From contig JAWKLK010000006.1 in assembly GCA_041392785.1 (NCBI GenBank), positions 186,001-250,000 on the forward strand: a stretch of DNA of 64,000 nt, in the 5' to 3' direction. A program made the position numbers and the translations under genes. The stretch's first letter is position 1. Every line of letters starts with the position of its first letter. This DNA is from OLB9 sp041392785 (GTDB lineage: Bacteria; Bacteroidota; Bacteroidia; Chitinophagales; Saprospiraceae). Shown in pieces: positions 1 to 10,077 of the stretch. The notes below the pieces were generated by a model. It was not told the DNA's origin and ran no database searches. It was given only the letters and a program-made list of their open reading frames with translations.

Positions 1-456
1 CTCCCTACCCGATTCGCCAGGTTGAGCATAATCAGGCACTTTATTGGATGATGATTTGAAAAAAGCATTGCCTTTACCACCACGACCTCCTGGTACAAGA
101 ATTTTCTTTTGGTTGTGTGAAGTGATTTCAAATTTTATTTCACCCGTCTCCGCATCCTTAGCGACGGTACCAAGAGGTACATCGAGAATTATATCATCAC
201 CATTAGCACCCGTTGCATTATTACCAGCTCCACTGACACCATGTGATGCTAGTACATGTTTGCGGTATTTAAGAGCTAAAAGGGTCCATACATTAGAATT
301 TCCTCGTAGGATAATGTGTCCACCCCTTCCTCCATCTCCTCCATCTGGTCCGCCTTTGCTGTTAGTCTTGTCTCTATAAAAATGTGATGAACCAGCACCA
401 CCATTGCCAGATTTACAACAAATTCTTACGTAATCAACAAAATTCTGGTCTGCCAA
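1..456 (-). CDS. obg: GTPase Obg/CgtA, N-terminal part (cut by window start)
   Basis: Obg is a ribosome-associated GTPase involved in 50S maturation and stress control. Only the glycine-rich N-terminal Obg fold is inside the window: the reverse strand reads NFVDYVRICCKSGNGGAGS, then GGPDGGDGGRGGHIILRG, and later VPGGRGGKGNAFFKSS; the G domain lies beyond base 1. No ATG is in frame after the upstream TAG, so I place the start at TTG 456, giving MADQNFVDYV, which matches the usual family N-terminus. The start is 7 nt after the adk stop, so adk-obg are probably one operon. Identity is certain; the TTG start is an inference. Confidence 0.9.
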   Translation of the reverse strand, partial: MADQNFVDYVRICCKSGNGGAGSSHFYRDKTNSKGGPDGGDGGRGGHIILRGNSNVWTLLALKYRKHVLASHGVSGAGNNATGANGDDIILDVPLGTVAKDAETGEIKFEITSHNQKKILVPGGRGGKGNAFFKSSSNKVPDYAQPGESGRE

Positions 457-463
457 AATACTA

Positions 464-1039
464 TTATACTAATGGATCAATGCTTCCCGAAATTCTATCG
501 AAAATTTCTTCTACCGTACCTAAACCATCAATCTTCTTTGCTTTATGCTTTGCGAAATAAAAATCAAAGACAGGGCTGGTTTCAGTACCATATACAGAAA
601 TTCTATTTTTTATAATATTAACATCACTGTCATCTGCTCGTCCAGATGATTTTCCTCTGTCTAAAAGTCTACGCAATAACTCTTCCTCAGGCACATCTAG
701 AGCAATGAGCAATGATATTTCTGTACCTTTTGATGCTAAAAATGAATCCAGTGCTTCTGCCTGTGCAACCGTGCGTGGAAATCCATCAAAAATGATTCCT
801 TTTGCGTCAGGATTGGCATTTACTCTTTGTTCCAACATAGCAATTGTAACAGAATCAGGTACCAATTCACCACGATTCATATATGATTTTGCCAACTGTC
901 CTAATTCAGTATTATTTGAAAGTTCAAATCTGAACATATCACCTGTGCTTAGGTGTAAAATATTGTACTTTTCAATGATATTTTCTGCTTGTGTACCTTT
1001 GCCGGATCCCGGAGGGCCAAAGAGAATCAAATTTAACAT
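464..1039 (-). CDS. adk: Adenylate kinase
   Basis: Catalyses ATP + AMP = 2 ADP in the cytoplasm. The protein opens MLNLILFGPPGSGKGTQAE, a P-loop at residues 8-15, followed by the AMP-binding STGDMFR and the GIIFDGFPRTVAQAE motif; the LID is the short form (LLDRGKSSGRADD), giving 191 residues. The reading frame stays open 35 codons upstream, but ATG 1039 puts the P-loop at its normal place near the N-terminus and avoids overlap with the NlpC/P60 gene upstream. Followed after 7 nt by obg. Confidence 0.95.
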   Translation of the reverse strand: MLNLILFGPPGSGKGTQAENIIEKYNILHLSTGDMFRFELSNNTELGQLAKSYMNRGELVPDSVTIAMLEQRVNANPDAKGIIFDGFPRTVAQAEALDSFLASKGTEISLLIALDVPEEELLRRLLDRGKSSGRADDSDVNIIKNRISVYGTETSPVFDFYFAKHKAKKIDGLGTVEEIFDRISGSIDPLV

Positions 1040-1118
1040 CTTTTTGGATTTTTTATTTTCAACTGCAAATATACGTTTTACAGCATTAATTATTGAACTC
1101 AATTTAATAATCACCATA

Positions 1119-1715
1119 CTATCTTGAAATGACATCAACGCCAAATAGAGTCCTTGAGTTCCAATATTCAGATCTTGTTATATTATCCACTTTTACTCCA
1201 CCAGATGTGGTACTATGGATGACTTCGAGATCATCAACATTCCTACCCGTCACTATGGCTACATGTGATATGCTTTTACCTTGTCCAAAAAAAACAAGAT
1301 CACCTGGCTCTAGATTGTTAATAGATTTTTTCCTTCCTTGCTGTGATTGTAATGATGAAGAAGAAGCTAATGGAATTCCTATCCTCTCATAGACAAAACT
1401 TGTAAATCCACTACAATCAAAACCTGTCTCAGGATTTTTACCACCTGTACGATACTCCATTCCAGCATATTTCAAAGCCGTCAATACTATCTCATCTCTA
1501 GTTTGGACTTCACTGCCTGAAGAAACGACGGAGGTGGACGACCTATATTCAGTTGTCACTTTCTTAGAATTCTTGCCAGTAGATGGTCTAGTGTTGTGTT
1601 CTCTTTTGCCTTCTGATGAATACACAGTCTTTCTGCCCACCTGAACAGTGGTACATGATTGCAGAAGTAATAAAGTTAATCCAAAACTAATAAAAACATA
1701 TGATAATCGGCTCAT
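1119..1715 (-). CDS. NlpC/P60 family lipoprotein (cell-wall endopeptidase)
   Basis: Predicted outer-membrane or periplasmic lipoprotein that cleaves peptidoglycan stem peptides. ATG 1715 gives MSRLSYVFISFGLTLLLLQSC, a lipoprotein signal peptide with lipobox LQSC; the longer frame start adds an unlikely N-terminal tail. A Ser/Thr-rich linker leads to the NlpC/P60 fold with the catalytic Cys in DCSGFTSF, His in SHVAIVTG and a third polar residue in VIHS. It precedes adk on the same strand by 79 nt. Exact peptide specificity cannot be read from sequence. Confidence 0.88.
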   Translation of the reverse strand: MSRLSYVFISFGLTLLLLQSCTTVQVGRKTVYSSEGKREHNTRPSTGKNSKKVTTEYRSSTSVVSSGSEVQTRDEIVLTALKYAGMEYRTGGKNPETGFDCSGFTSFVYERIGIPLASSSSLQSQQGRKKSINNLEPGDLVFFGQGKSISHVAIVTGRNVDDLEVIHSTTSGGVKVDNITRSEYWNSRTLFGVDVISR

Positions 1716-1851
1716 TGTACAAATTTTAAACGTATTATATATTATAATAAAATATAATACAAAAATCATGCCGTCAATAGCTTTGCCTTATAAATGTATG
1801 GTTTGAACCAAAATTTAGAAGCAAAGGAAAAAAAAGGAAAAACTGTAAATG

Positions 1852-4800
1852 TTACTTTCTTAGGAGTGTTATATCCCCTTTTACGAGTTGTTGTGCTCCA
1901 GTGTAGTCTGTATATTTACAAATATATACATAAGTTCCATCTTCAGCGTGAGAGTCTCTAAATGAACCATCCCAACCCGTATTTGGATCATTAAAGTCCA
2001 AATCTTTGGCATTAAAAACTTCATTACCAAATCGATCAAAAACATGCATTTCATCGAGAACTGCAGGTATTTTATTTTTCCACACCACAAATCTATCATT
2101 CACCCCATCACCATTTGGTGTGAAAATATTTGGAAAAAACAATTTCAATTCATTATCTACTTTCACAGTAATTTTTGCCCTACTCTCACATCCATTTGAA
2201 GAAATAGCAATGACTTCGATGATATCCGATTCTGTGGACGTATAGTCAAATTCAAAATCACGGCTAATTATTTCCCCTTTACTGTCTTGCCAAGTTACGG
2301 AAATCACATCTGTATAATTTGAAATCAACGATAATCCAATGCTTTCAAATAGTGCTATTTCAATCTCTTGCGGTACATCTAAAACAAATGGTTCAGGCTC
2401 AAAAATGGAGGTTTGAATAGAATACTTACAATCATTCATGTCACTGACTTCTAGCGTATATATACCCTCAGTCAAATTTGAAATACTATTTTGAACAGTA
2501 TTGCCGTTTAAAGTATAATGGTATGGTGCAAATCCGCCAATGACGTCTGTAATCTCAATTCTACCATTGGCCTCATTATGGCATGAGATATCTTGAGACA
2601 CTGCGATGATAGCGGTAGGCACATTAGTCTCTTTTTCTATTCTTACTTCGTCAGATTTTCTACATCCATTCTCCGTATTTAGTACTTCCAGTATGTAGGA
2701 GCCAGTATTGAGAGCAATTGAATTTTTAGTATTATTTTGCCCTAAAGTACCATCAATAGATGACCAATAATAAGACGCCGCATTTACATTATTTACAACA
2801 GCATCAAGATTTATTGATGTTGTATTACAATGCCATTTTTTATCAAGTCCCAAATCAACATGTGGCGCTATCTTATCTTCAGTCACATCTTTATGTATAT
2901 CAGAAATACAATAACTTTCTTCTGCCACTACTTCAGCCACATACTTGCCTGGTTTATCGAAAGTATTGTTATCTAATGCAAATTTATCCGGTCCATTTGT
3001 TATAAATTCTTCTGAATTTCCATTTAGTATCCTATACCAACGAATGTCTTTTGGGACTAAATCAGAATTAACCTTCATGTTATTCACGAATGGCTTATAA
3101 CAGTTTAATATGTCGTCGCCTTCGATAGTAAGCTTCGCTTTTTTAAGATTTATAGGCACTACGATTTCCTTTGTTGTAATACAACCATTTTTACCTACCA
3201 AAGTAAGTACATAAGGATTTCCTGAAATAGCATCTATAGAATCCACTTTAATATTCAATCCATTGAAATTCACGCCTGATGGCGAAGTCCAATATGCATT
3301 TTCCAGAGGATCAGTGGAAACAGCTGTTATTATCGGTAGTGTGTAATTAAATTTCTTGTGATAACATCTATATGTAGGTACATTCAAATTTGCATCTGGC
3401 AATTTAACATCACTTGATATAGTAAAAAATTCGGTATTAGTACAAGTTGCTCCTTGGTATTGGAATTGAACATCTACCTTGTAATTGCCAGGTTGATTTA
3501 CAGTAGCAGAGGATCCTTGACCAATGGACGTGTTATTACCATCTAGCCAATTATATGTAACAAGACCATTATGACTTGCAGTGATACCAACGGAAATCGC
3601 AGATTCCATGTCTCTACAAGTCAACGTATCTATGGTAGCATCAATATAAGTTGTTAACTTTAATCTTTCTAAGGTAAATGAGTGTAAAAGTGTACAGTCG
3701 CTATCATCTACAACTTCATAGTATCCATCTTGAGTATATGTATTATTTTGAAATGTATAATTATCTGAAGGACAAATATATATTACTCCATGATCCAGTT
3801 TCCTGCTTGTGCTAAAAATAAATTCTTGTTTGATAATTTCACAAGGTGAAGAATGACAATAGAGGGTGCTATTGGATGTCACTTGTTGACCACAATAATC
3901 AAAAATTTCTCCAGGACATACATAAATTGGAGCAGCAGTTATGGTATCAGAATCAAGTACTTCTACAGTCCAAGTCCTGATAGCAGCACAGGCAGCGTTT
4001 GCATTGGTTGTGCCAAAGGCTGGATTCAAGAATACATCCGCAGAAATGGTATAAATCCCAGATTTTGTGAATACAATATCTGCATTCGATCCAACACTAT
4101 CTTGATTACTAAAATAACGACCATCACTCGGGCTTATACTCCATACATAACATAAGCTGTCTACAGGATTAAAATCAATTGATGGCCCACAGCCGGGGTT
4201 AAAAATATACGCACATTCTGGTGCTGTCAAATCAAAAGAAATTGGAGTATTATGATCTTGACAACTCACTGATACTGGACCTGTTATATCACCTTTTCGA
4301 AGTGTAGAAGCATCAGGCGCCGAAACAGGCGATGTATCAATACCTGAAATCACACGGATGTTAAAGTCGCACACAGTGATAGTAGTAAGTTGTAAATTAT
4401 AGCCATCCAAATATAAATATGCTGGCTCCCCAGGAACAAACGTGTTGCCTTTTACTCTAAAAGTGCCTGTCATACCCGAGCCTGATGTAGGAGAAGCTGA
4501 ACAATCAATATATTCACTGTTAGTGCATCCTTTGAATAACCCAACCTGCAATCCTGCATTTGGTGGTGATCCCAAATTATTGCCGGTCAAAGTATCTAAT
4601 ACATAACAACTGCCTACAGTTATTTCTAACTCAACAGTAGACGAGCATGGTACAAATGAAAACCAAATGATGTTTTGTGCAGAACCATTGCCATTACACA
4701 GACCTCCCCAAGGAGATCCATCTTCTTGAATCTGAGTTTGCGCATATACTATTGGTAATGTGCTCGTGTATCCATTAAGCTCAACCCCGCTAATAGGTAA

Positions 4801-4938
4801 TGCGGTACTACAAATTTGTCCTGGTGGTGCCTTTTCAAAAGAACACTGAGCATTAATATCAACTAAATGGAATAATAACACGACCCAAGATAGGAAAAAA
4901 GGACGCTTTAAGATACAGAAAAGATATTTTTGGGTCAT
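1852..4938 (-). CDS. Large T9SS-secreted protein with gliding-type C-terminal domain
   Basis: A 1028-residue secreted protein. The N-terminus has a signal peptide ending near VDINAQC; residues about 35-330 include Cys-containing beta-sandwich modules, and several PKD/Ig-like repeats follow (for example the SprB-like FAPYHYTLNGNT stretch). The C-terminus, from LFFPNIFTPNGDGVNDRF, is the gliding motility-associated (CHU_C, type B) sorting domain, which marks T9SS cargo tethered or released with the help of PorP/SprF-like partners. Role: cell-surface adhesin or matrix protein, inferred from architecture only. The gene stands alone, divergent from the CoA-binding gene across an AT-rich gap. Confidence 0.85.
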   Translation of the reverse strand: MTQKYLFCILKRPFFLSWVVLLFHLVDINAQCSFEKAPPGQICSTALPISGVELNGYTSTLPIVYAQTQIQEDGSPWGGLCNGNGSAQNIIWFSFVPCSSTVELEITVGSCYVLDTLTGNNLGSPPNAGLQVGLFKGCTNSEYIDCSASPTSGSGMTGTFRVKGNTFVPGEPAYLYLDGYNLQLTTITVCDFNIRVISGIDTSPVSAPDASTLRKGDITGPVSVSCQDHNTPISFDLTAPECAYIFNPGCGPSIDFNPVDSLCYVWSISPSDGRYFSNQDSVGSNADIVFTKSGIYTISADVFLNPAFGTTNANAACAAIRTWTVEVLDSDTITAAPIYVCPGEIFDYCGQQVTSNSTLYCHSSPCEIIKQEFIFSTSRKLDHGVIYICPSDNYTFQNNTYTQDGYYEVVDDSDCTLLHSFTLERLKLTTYIDATIDTLTCRDMESAISVGITASHNGLVTYNWLDGNNTSIGQGSSATVNQPGNYKVDVQFQYQGATCTNTEFFTISSDVKLPDANLNVPTYRCYHKKFNYTLPIITAVSTDPLENAYWTSPSGVNFNGLNIKVDSIDAISGNPYVLTLVGKNGCITTKEIVVPINLKKAKLTIEGDDILNCYKPFVNNMKVNSDLVPKDIRWYRILNGNSEEFITNGPDKFALDNNTFDKPGKYVAEVVAEESYCISDIHKDVTEDKIAPHVDLGLDKKWHCNTTSINLDAVVNNVNAASYYWSSIDGTLGQNNTKNSIALNTGSYILEVLNTENGCRKSDEVRIEKETNVPTAIIAVSQDISCHNEANGRIEITDVIGGFAPYHYTLNGNTVQNSISNLTEGIYTLEVSDMNDCKYSIQTSIFEPEPFVLDVPQEIEIALFESIGLSLISNYTDVISVTWQDSKGEIISRDFEFDYTSTESDIIEVIAISSNGCESRAKITVKVDNELKLFFPNIFTPNGDGVNDRFVVWKNKIPAVLDEMHVFDRFGNEVFNAKDLDFNDPNTGWDGSFRDSHAEDGTYVYICKYTDYTGAQQLVKGDITLLRK

Positions 4939-5245
4939 TACAATCAGTTCACTAACACATCAGCAAATATAACGCCAAATTGTCCAATTAAAAAACTTTT
5001 AGCGCTTATAATTTATTAAAAACACTTATTAACGCACAAAGGTAGAAAAAGAATGTGATTGAATATAATTTTATTCACTTTTTTTATAATATATTAAACT
5101 TTTTATGATTTTATAAAACAATTACTTAAAAATATATATTATAATTTTAAATAATTTATATTATATTATTAAACAGGTAGATATAAATACAATAAACAAT
5201 CTAGTGGAAGTACTGTTACAAATTGGCAAATCATTAACTTCAAAA
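4939..5245. other. AT-rich divergent intergenic region
   Basis: About 300 bp between the divergent surface-protein gene and the CoA-binding gene. It is extremely AT-rich with long A/T runs. I see no convincing TTTG/TANNTTTG promoter, hairpin or RNA gene, although promoters for both flanking genes must lie here. Confidence 0.4.
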
Positions 5246-5623
5246 ATGAGTCAAAAAGAGAATTCCAAGTCTACTCTTGTGATTGGTGCTGTAAACAGGC
5301 CAGAGAAGTACGCCTTCTTAGCAGTAAAATCTTTACTTCACCACGGACATCCAGTTACAGCCCTAGGAATCCGATCTGGATACATTGAAGATATTGAGAT
5401 ACATACAGAAAAGAAAATTTTCGAAAATATTGATACGATAACACTATATATCAATCCATCAATACAAATAGAATATTATGATTATATATTACAAACGAAG
5501 CCTAAAAGAGTTGTGTTTAATCCTGGTACAGAAAATAGTGAATTTTACCCAATATTGACAGCAAATGGTATCCTTGTAGAAGAAGCATGCACTCTTGTTT
5601 TACTTAGCACTGGGCAATATTAA
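5246..5623 (+). CDS. CoA-binding domain protein (YccU-like)
   Basis: Small single-domain Rossmann-fold protein of about 125 residues. It starts MSQKENSKSTLVIGAVNRPE, with the nucleotide-binding loop LVIGAVNRPEKYAFLAVKSL and the later VVFNPGTENSEF motif typical of the CoA_binding_2 family. The family is widespread, but its substrate and role are unknown. The frame is open 14 codons further upstream; I prefer ATG 5246 because family members start just before the beta strand. It converges on the OmpA/PD40 gene. Confidence 0.78.
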   Translation: MSQKENSKSTLVIGAVNRPEKYAFLAVKSLLHHGHPVTALGIRSGYIEDIEIHTEKKIFENIDTITLYINPSIQIEYYDYILQTKPKRVVFNPGTENSEFYPILTANGILVEEACTLVLLSTGQY

Positions 5624-5648
5624 GACTATGACTTTTTATTAAAACGCA

Positions 5649-7625
5649 TCATCCTTTCAAAATTTTAAAGGTGGTTCGTCTATTTTGTTGATGCTCTACT
5701 TCTGAACAATTTTGGCATGGACAAGAAATAACAGGATTTGACTCACCATAACCTTTTGCCTTAAGTCTAGATGCATCAATGTTGTTTTGAATCAAATAAT
5801 CAATGACCGACTGGGCTCGTTTTTGAGATAATTCAATATTATAGTCCACATCACCTCTACAATCTGTATAACTATTTATTTGTATAGAAATTTTAGGATT
5901 TTGCTGCATCATATCTATGATATGTTTTAATGTGATTCGAGATTCATCTTTTAAATCCCACTTATCAAAATCATAATATATGTTTTCCAATACAACTTCC
6001 TTTTCAAACTCAATTTTTTGTAAAATTAGTTCGATATTGTGTGTATATGGTTCATTTTTAGAAGAATTTTTTGGAGGTTGGGTTTGAAATATCGTTTTCG
6101 CTATTAAATATCCAGATTTGGATGCTACAATGGAGACTTCTCCACTATTTTGGATTTCGGTAAATGTGAATCCTCTATCATCTGAAATGAGGGATTGCAA
6201 ATCTCCATCATTTTGAAATTGCATCGATATCTGTACATTTCCTAAAGGCTTTTTCACGGATTGGACATCCTTACTATCGGTATCCATAGGCACATAATAG
6301 GTTTTGACTGTCACAAAAATATCTTGAGTTTGTGCGCTATCATGTTTTTCAACCTTTGGAGCCAAATAGGTTTCAAAACTGTATATATCATCACCGCCGA
6401 TACTTCCTCTTGATGAAACAAAATAACCTTTTTTTATAATGTTACTTTTATTTTTTCCACTTTTATCAACTAGGTATGAAAAATCATCCCCTCCTGAATT
6501 GATAGGCGACTTTAAATTTTGTGGGGGAGCCCAAGTACCATCATGGCGAAGATATGTTTTGAAAATATCGAAACCACCCATACCTGGCAAATAGTCAGAT
6601 GAAAAATATAAAGTATCACCATCAGATGTTGGAAATACTTCATTTCCTTTGGTATTCAGATTTTCTGGCATTGGCACTGGCGTAGAAAATATACCATCAC
6701 TTTGCCATTCACTATAATACAAATCCTTAGTGCCTTGTGGCTCACTATTAGCTGAAAAGATGAGTACACTATCATTTTCAATTAATGTAGGCTGCCCATA
6801 ATTTATTCCAGCCCGACTGAAAGGTAATTGTTCGGGTTCAGACCAAAAACCTTCAATACTTTTTGACATCATAATCCTACAAAGGACATCACTTTCAGTA
6901 GAAACATCACATCTAGTAAAAAAACAATACTGAAGATCCTTTGTGAAGCAAATGCTACCATCATTGAATTTTGAGTTTAGGATGGGGTCAAATGGTATTA
7001 CTTCATTGGGAGAAGACAAATCTACATAAAACAAATCCGTATACTTCTCTCCTGTCCAAGGATACAGAGTTTTTCCTGTAGCTTCAGGTCTATTGGAAGT
7101 AAAGATCAAGCTGTTTTCAAGATATAAAGCTGGTGCAAAATCAGATTCCAGTCCATTAAAAGGTAATTTTTTTATATGAGTGGGATCAGGTTTTTGAAGC
7201 CATTGTAAGGCCTGAACACATATTCTACTCTCTCTTGTAGCCAATGTAGAATAGTTAGGCACTTTGATGAGTTGATCAAAAATGTCTAAAGCCATTCCGT
7301 ATTTTTCGGCCTTCTTATACGCCAAACCTAATGAGTAAAGTACTTCAGGCTCATGTAAATGTTGATATGATTTGTCATACCATAGTACACTTTCATCAAT
7401 TTTCTGCAAAACATCATATGATTTTGCGATCAATTTAGCTTTTCTTGCTTTTACATTAGGATTGGAACTTTGGTCAAATTCTTCTAAGAGCAATGGAATA
7501 GCTGTTCCAAACATTTTATGATCAAAAGCCAACTCACCATTCTTGATTTGTTTGCTTCCTGCGCAGCCCAAAAATGTAAATATGGCTAAGAAATATAAAT
7601 ACGAGCTAAAATTGTGAGATATCAT
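5649..7625 (-). CDS. OmpA-family lipoprotein with TPR and PD40 repeats (PorE-like)
   Basis: A 658-residue envelope protein. The signal peptide ends in FLGC (lipobox), followed by TPR-like helices (residues about 25-130), a WD40-like PD40 beta-propeller (about 165-400; IFTSNRPE, DTLYFSSDYLPGMGGFDIF), a carboxypeptidase-regulatory-like beta sandwich (about 435-530) and a C-terminal OmpA peptidoglycan-binding domain (NIYYDFDKWDLKDES, with SYTDCRGDVDYN and QNRRTTFKI). This is the order known for PorE, which anchors T9SS components to peptidoglycan. A second paralogue lies at 22736-24760 next to porP. Its ATG overlaps the DoxX stop by one base (TAATG), so the two are co-translated. Confidence 0.85.
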   Translation of the reverse strand: MISHNFSSYLYFLAIFTFLGCAGSKQIKNGELAFDHKMFGTAIPLLLEEFDQSSNPNVKARKAKLIAKSYDVLQKIDESVLWYDKSYQHLHEPEVLYSLGLAYKKAEKYGMALDIFDQLIKVPNYSTLATRESRICVQALQWLQKPDPTHIKKLPFNGLESDFAPALYLENSLIFTSNRPEATGKTLYPWTGEKYTDLFYVDLSSPNEVIPFDPILNSKFNDGSICFTKDLQYCFFTRCDVSTESDVLCRIMMSKSIEGFWSEPEQLPFSRAGINYGQPTLIENDSVLIFSANSEPQGTKDLYYSEWQSDGIFSTPVPMPENLNTKGNEVFPTSDGDTLYFSSDYLPGMGGFDIFKTYLRHDGTWAPPQNLKSPINSGGDDFSYLVDKSGKNKSNIIKKGYFVSSRGSIGGDDIYSFETYLAPKVEKHDSAQTQDIFVTVKTYYVPMDTDSKDVQSVKKPLGNVQISMQFQNDGDLQSLISDDRGFTFTEIQNSGEVSIVASKSGYLIAKTIFQTQPPKNSSKNEPYTHNIELILQKIEFEKEVVLENIYYDFDKWDLKDESRITLKHIIDMMQQNPKISIQINSYTDCRGDVDYNIELSQKRAQSVIDYLIQNNIDASRLKAKGYGESNPVISCPCQNCSEVEHQQNRRTTFKILKG

Positions 7626-8041
7626 TATTTAGGCAGCTTCATAATAGAAATCAATCTTTTTACACTGTACTTGCCAGCTCCATTGGTGATAAGCAAAAGT
7701 AATCCTCCGCATAATGCTAAGTTTCTCATAAAATATAAGGCATGTACACGTTGAACATTTGGAGCATCATCCCAAAATGAGTACACGATTAATGTATAAG
7801 GTAACCAGTACAGTAGCAACAAAAGCGCACCAAAACGTGCCAAATATCCAATAAGAACTAAGATTCCGCCAACTAAAAGAATAGTAACTAAACCAATGAG
7901 CAACAAATCCTGCTTCCAAAGTATGTTATATGATGACAGTGTAGTTTTGGTTTTGTCAACAAATACTAAAGTGTCTAAGCCCTCATAAATAAATAAAAAA
8001 GCTAATAAAATCCGTGCAAGAAGTTCGGCTATATCATTCAT
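7625..8041 (-). CDS. DoxX-family membrane protein
   Basis: A 138-residue protein with four hydrophobic segments (about 5-20, 45-68, 72-92, 105-125) and the N-terminal signature IAELLARILLAFLFIYEGLD of the DoxX/YphA family. These inner-membrane proteins are linked to redox or quinone metabolism; the exact role is unknown. The start of the OmpA/PD40 gene overlaps its stop codon by one base. Confidence 0.75.
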   Translation of the reverse strand: MNDIAELLARILLAFLFIYEGLDTLVFVDKTKTTLSSYNILWKQDLLLIGLVTILLVGGILVLIGYLARFGALLLLLYWLPYTLIVYSFWDDAPNVQRVHALYFMRNLALCGGLLLLITNGAGKYSVKRLISIMKLPK

Positions 8042-8086
8042 ACAACAAACTTAGTGATTTTTATTCATTTTTTATAGACTCGCTTT

Positions 8087-8911
8087 TCATTTAACAAATG
8101 ATAATGCTATCCAACCATCACGCTCTAGATGATGAGTGTGTAGTAAACCGATAGATGCGTATTTTGATCTGATCATGTCACTTTCAGATTGTAATATTCC
8201 ACTTAAGACCAATTGGCCTCCAACATTTAAAAAAGATACAAGCTCATTACAATCTTCCAATAAAATATGTCGATTGATATTAGCAAGAATAATGTCATAC
8301 TTTTGAACATTAGCGTCCTTCAAAATCCCATGAATTGCTACAATATTTTGTACGTTATTTACTTGTGCATTCTCCAAAGTGTTTAAATATGATTCTACTT
8401 CTATGTCAATTGCATCTATCTTCTTAGCACCACATTTTGAAGATAGAATAGCCAAAATTCCAGTTCCACAGCCAAAGTCTAAAACAGTTTTATCCTTGAA
8501 ATCCATGTCAGACATCATCTTCATAACCATCCAAGTAGTAGCATGATGACCAGTACCGAAAGCCATTTTAGGATTGATCACTAGGTCATATTTTACTGTC
8601 GGATCAGAAGGATGAAAATCAGCTCTAACGCAACAGAAATCCTCCACTACAACAGGCGTGAAAGATGCTTCCCAAATCGCATTCCAATTTGTTGGAGGAA
8701 TTTCAGAAAAACTGAATGTTATATTATTTTCAAGAAGATAGGTGTGTATTTCCCCTCCATCTCCAAATGCCACCCAATTAGGCTTACTGATGAATCCCTT
8801 CCAAGAATCGTCTTCTAGTTCTTCAAATGACTCAAAACCGTACATCGTTGACAATACCGACATAGGTATTTCATCTAATGTACTGAATGTATATTCTAAA
8901 TAAACTTCCAT
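8087..8911 (-). CDS. prmA: Ribosomal protein L11 methyltransferase
   Basis: SAM-dependent methyltransferase of 274 residues that trimethylates ribosomal protein L11. The N-terminal substrate-recognition domain is followed by the hallmark MAFGTGHHATTWM loop, the SAM-binding VLDFGCGTGILAI and the catalytic-region motif ILANINRHILLE. The folD stop lies 4 nt upstream, so folD-prmA form one transcription unit. Confidence 0.92.
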   Translation of the reverse strand: MEVYLEYTFSTLDEIPMSVLSTMYGFESFEELEDDSWKGFISKPNWVAFGDGGEIHTYLLENNITFSFSEIPPTNWNAIWEASFTPVVVEDFCCVRADFHPSDPTVKYDLVINPKMAFGTGHHATTWMVMKMMSDMDFKDKTVLDFGCGTGILAILSSKCGAKKIDAIDIEVESYLNTLENAQVNNVQNIVAIHGILKDANVQKYDIILANINRHILLEDCNELVSFLNVGGQLVLSGILQSESDMIRSKYASIGLLHTHHLERDGWIALSFVK

Positions 8912-8915
8912 ACTA

Positions 8916-9791
8916 CTATATATATACTTCTTTTGATGCTGACTTAAAGGTGTTCATCATTAAACCCATTACTGTCATGGGCCCTACCCCACCAGGCACT
9001 GGTGTAATAAAACTACATTTTGAAGCCACATTATCAAAATCTACATCCCCAACTAACACGGATCTTTTATCATCCAATTCCACCCTATTTATTCCCACAT
9101 CAATGACCACAGCTTGGTCTTTTACCATTTCAGCAGTAATAAATTTGGGAATACCAATGGCAGCAATGACGATGTCAGCTGTGAGTAATAAGTCTTTTAG
9201 ATCTTTGGTTCTACTATGTGCTAAAGTAACAGTAGCATCACCGATTCTAGATTTACGAGATAGCATGATACTTATAGGAGTTCCGACAATATTACTTCTT
9301 CCAACTACTACTACATGTTTACCTGCGGTCACAATACCATACTTTTCCATGAGCAAAGTTATGCCATAAGGTGTAGCTGGTAAAAAACATGGCAATGACT
9401 GAGCCATTCGACCGAAATTGACTGGATGAAAACCATCCACATCTTTTCGATAGTCAATAGCAAGTGTGACTTTCACTTCATCAATATGTTTTGGTAACGG
9501 AAGTTGGACAATAAACCCATCTATTTCAGGGTCAACATTGAACTCATGGATTTTATCTAATAACGTCGCTTCATCTACATCCTGTGGTAAATGTACCAAT
9601 GTCGATTTGAAGCCAACCTGTTGGCAAGATTTAACTTTATTTCCAACGTAAGCCCTACTTGCTGGATTATCACCTACTAAAATTGCAGCAAGGTGAGGAA
9701 CTCTATGGTTTTTTTGCTGAAAAACAGCTACTTCATCTTTTAATTTCAGCTTTAATTCCTCTGCGAATTGCTTCCCATTCAATAAAATCAT
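8916..9791 (-). CDS. folD: Bifunctional methylenetetrahydrofolate dehydrogenase/cyclohydrolase
   Basis: Interconverts 5,10-methylene-THF and 10-formyl-THF. Seen motifs: the YVGNKVKSCQQVGF segment with the catalytic Lys, DGFIVQLPLPKH, the Rossmann VVVGRSNIVGTP and the C-terminal TPVPGGVGPMTVM. ATG 9791 gives MILLNGKQFAEELK, the normal start; the upstream in-frame Met adds seven residues only. Length 291 residues is standard. Confidence 0.93.
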   Translation of the reverse strand: MILLNGKQFAEELKLKLKDEVAVFQQKNHRVPHLAAILVGDNPASRAYVGNKVKSCQQVGFKSTLVHLPQDVDEATLLDKIHEFNVDPEIDGFIVQLPLPKHIDEVKVTLAIDYRKDVDGFHPVNFGRMAQSLPCFLPATPYGITLLMEKYGIVTAGKHVVVVGRSNIVGTPISIMLSRKSRIGDATVTLAHSRTKDLKDLLLTADIVIAAIGIPKFITAEMVKDQAVVIDVGINRVELDDKRSVLVGDVDFDNVASKCSFITPVPGGVGPMTVMGLMMNTFKSASKEVYI

Positions 9792-9927
9792 GATATTCAA
9801 ATTTATCAACAAAGGTATTCATAATTCCATAAAGTAGGCAATGTGCACTGCAACAATAATTCTCACTTCAGAATGAAAAACCACTTATCCAACGATTTTA
9901 AAAAAAAATAAAAAAAATAAAAAATAT

Positions 9928-9957
9928 TTTGACTTGATAGAAAAGCATGTATATTTG
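9928..9957 (+). promoter_or_regulatory. Bacteroidota-type promoter upstream of tandem RNA motif
   Basis: TTTG at 9928-9931, an 18-nt spacer, then TATATTTG at 9950-9957, a perfect match to the Bacteroidota -7 element TANNTTTG. Transcription should start near 9963 on the plus strand, where no protein gene begins for almost 400 bp, so it reads into the repeated structured motif and terminator that follow. Confidence 0.7.
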
Positions 9958-10077
9958 CAGAAAATTTAACAAAAGTGTTAAAATTTACTTTTAACTTGGT
10001 AATTTATTATAAAGATTAAACTTTTTATAAATTGTTGATGTTGAAAGTTTAATGAATTTGAATAATCAGTTTTGATT

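Noticed and set aside
44..379. Plus-strand proline-rich open frame
   Set aside because: It is the antisense shadow of the glycine-rich Obg domain.
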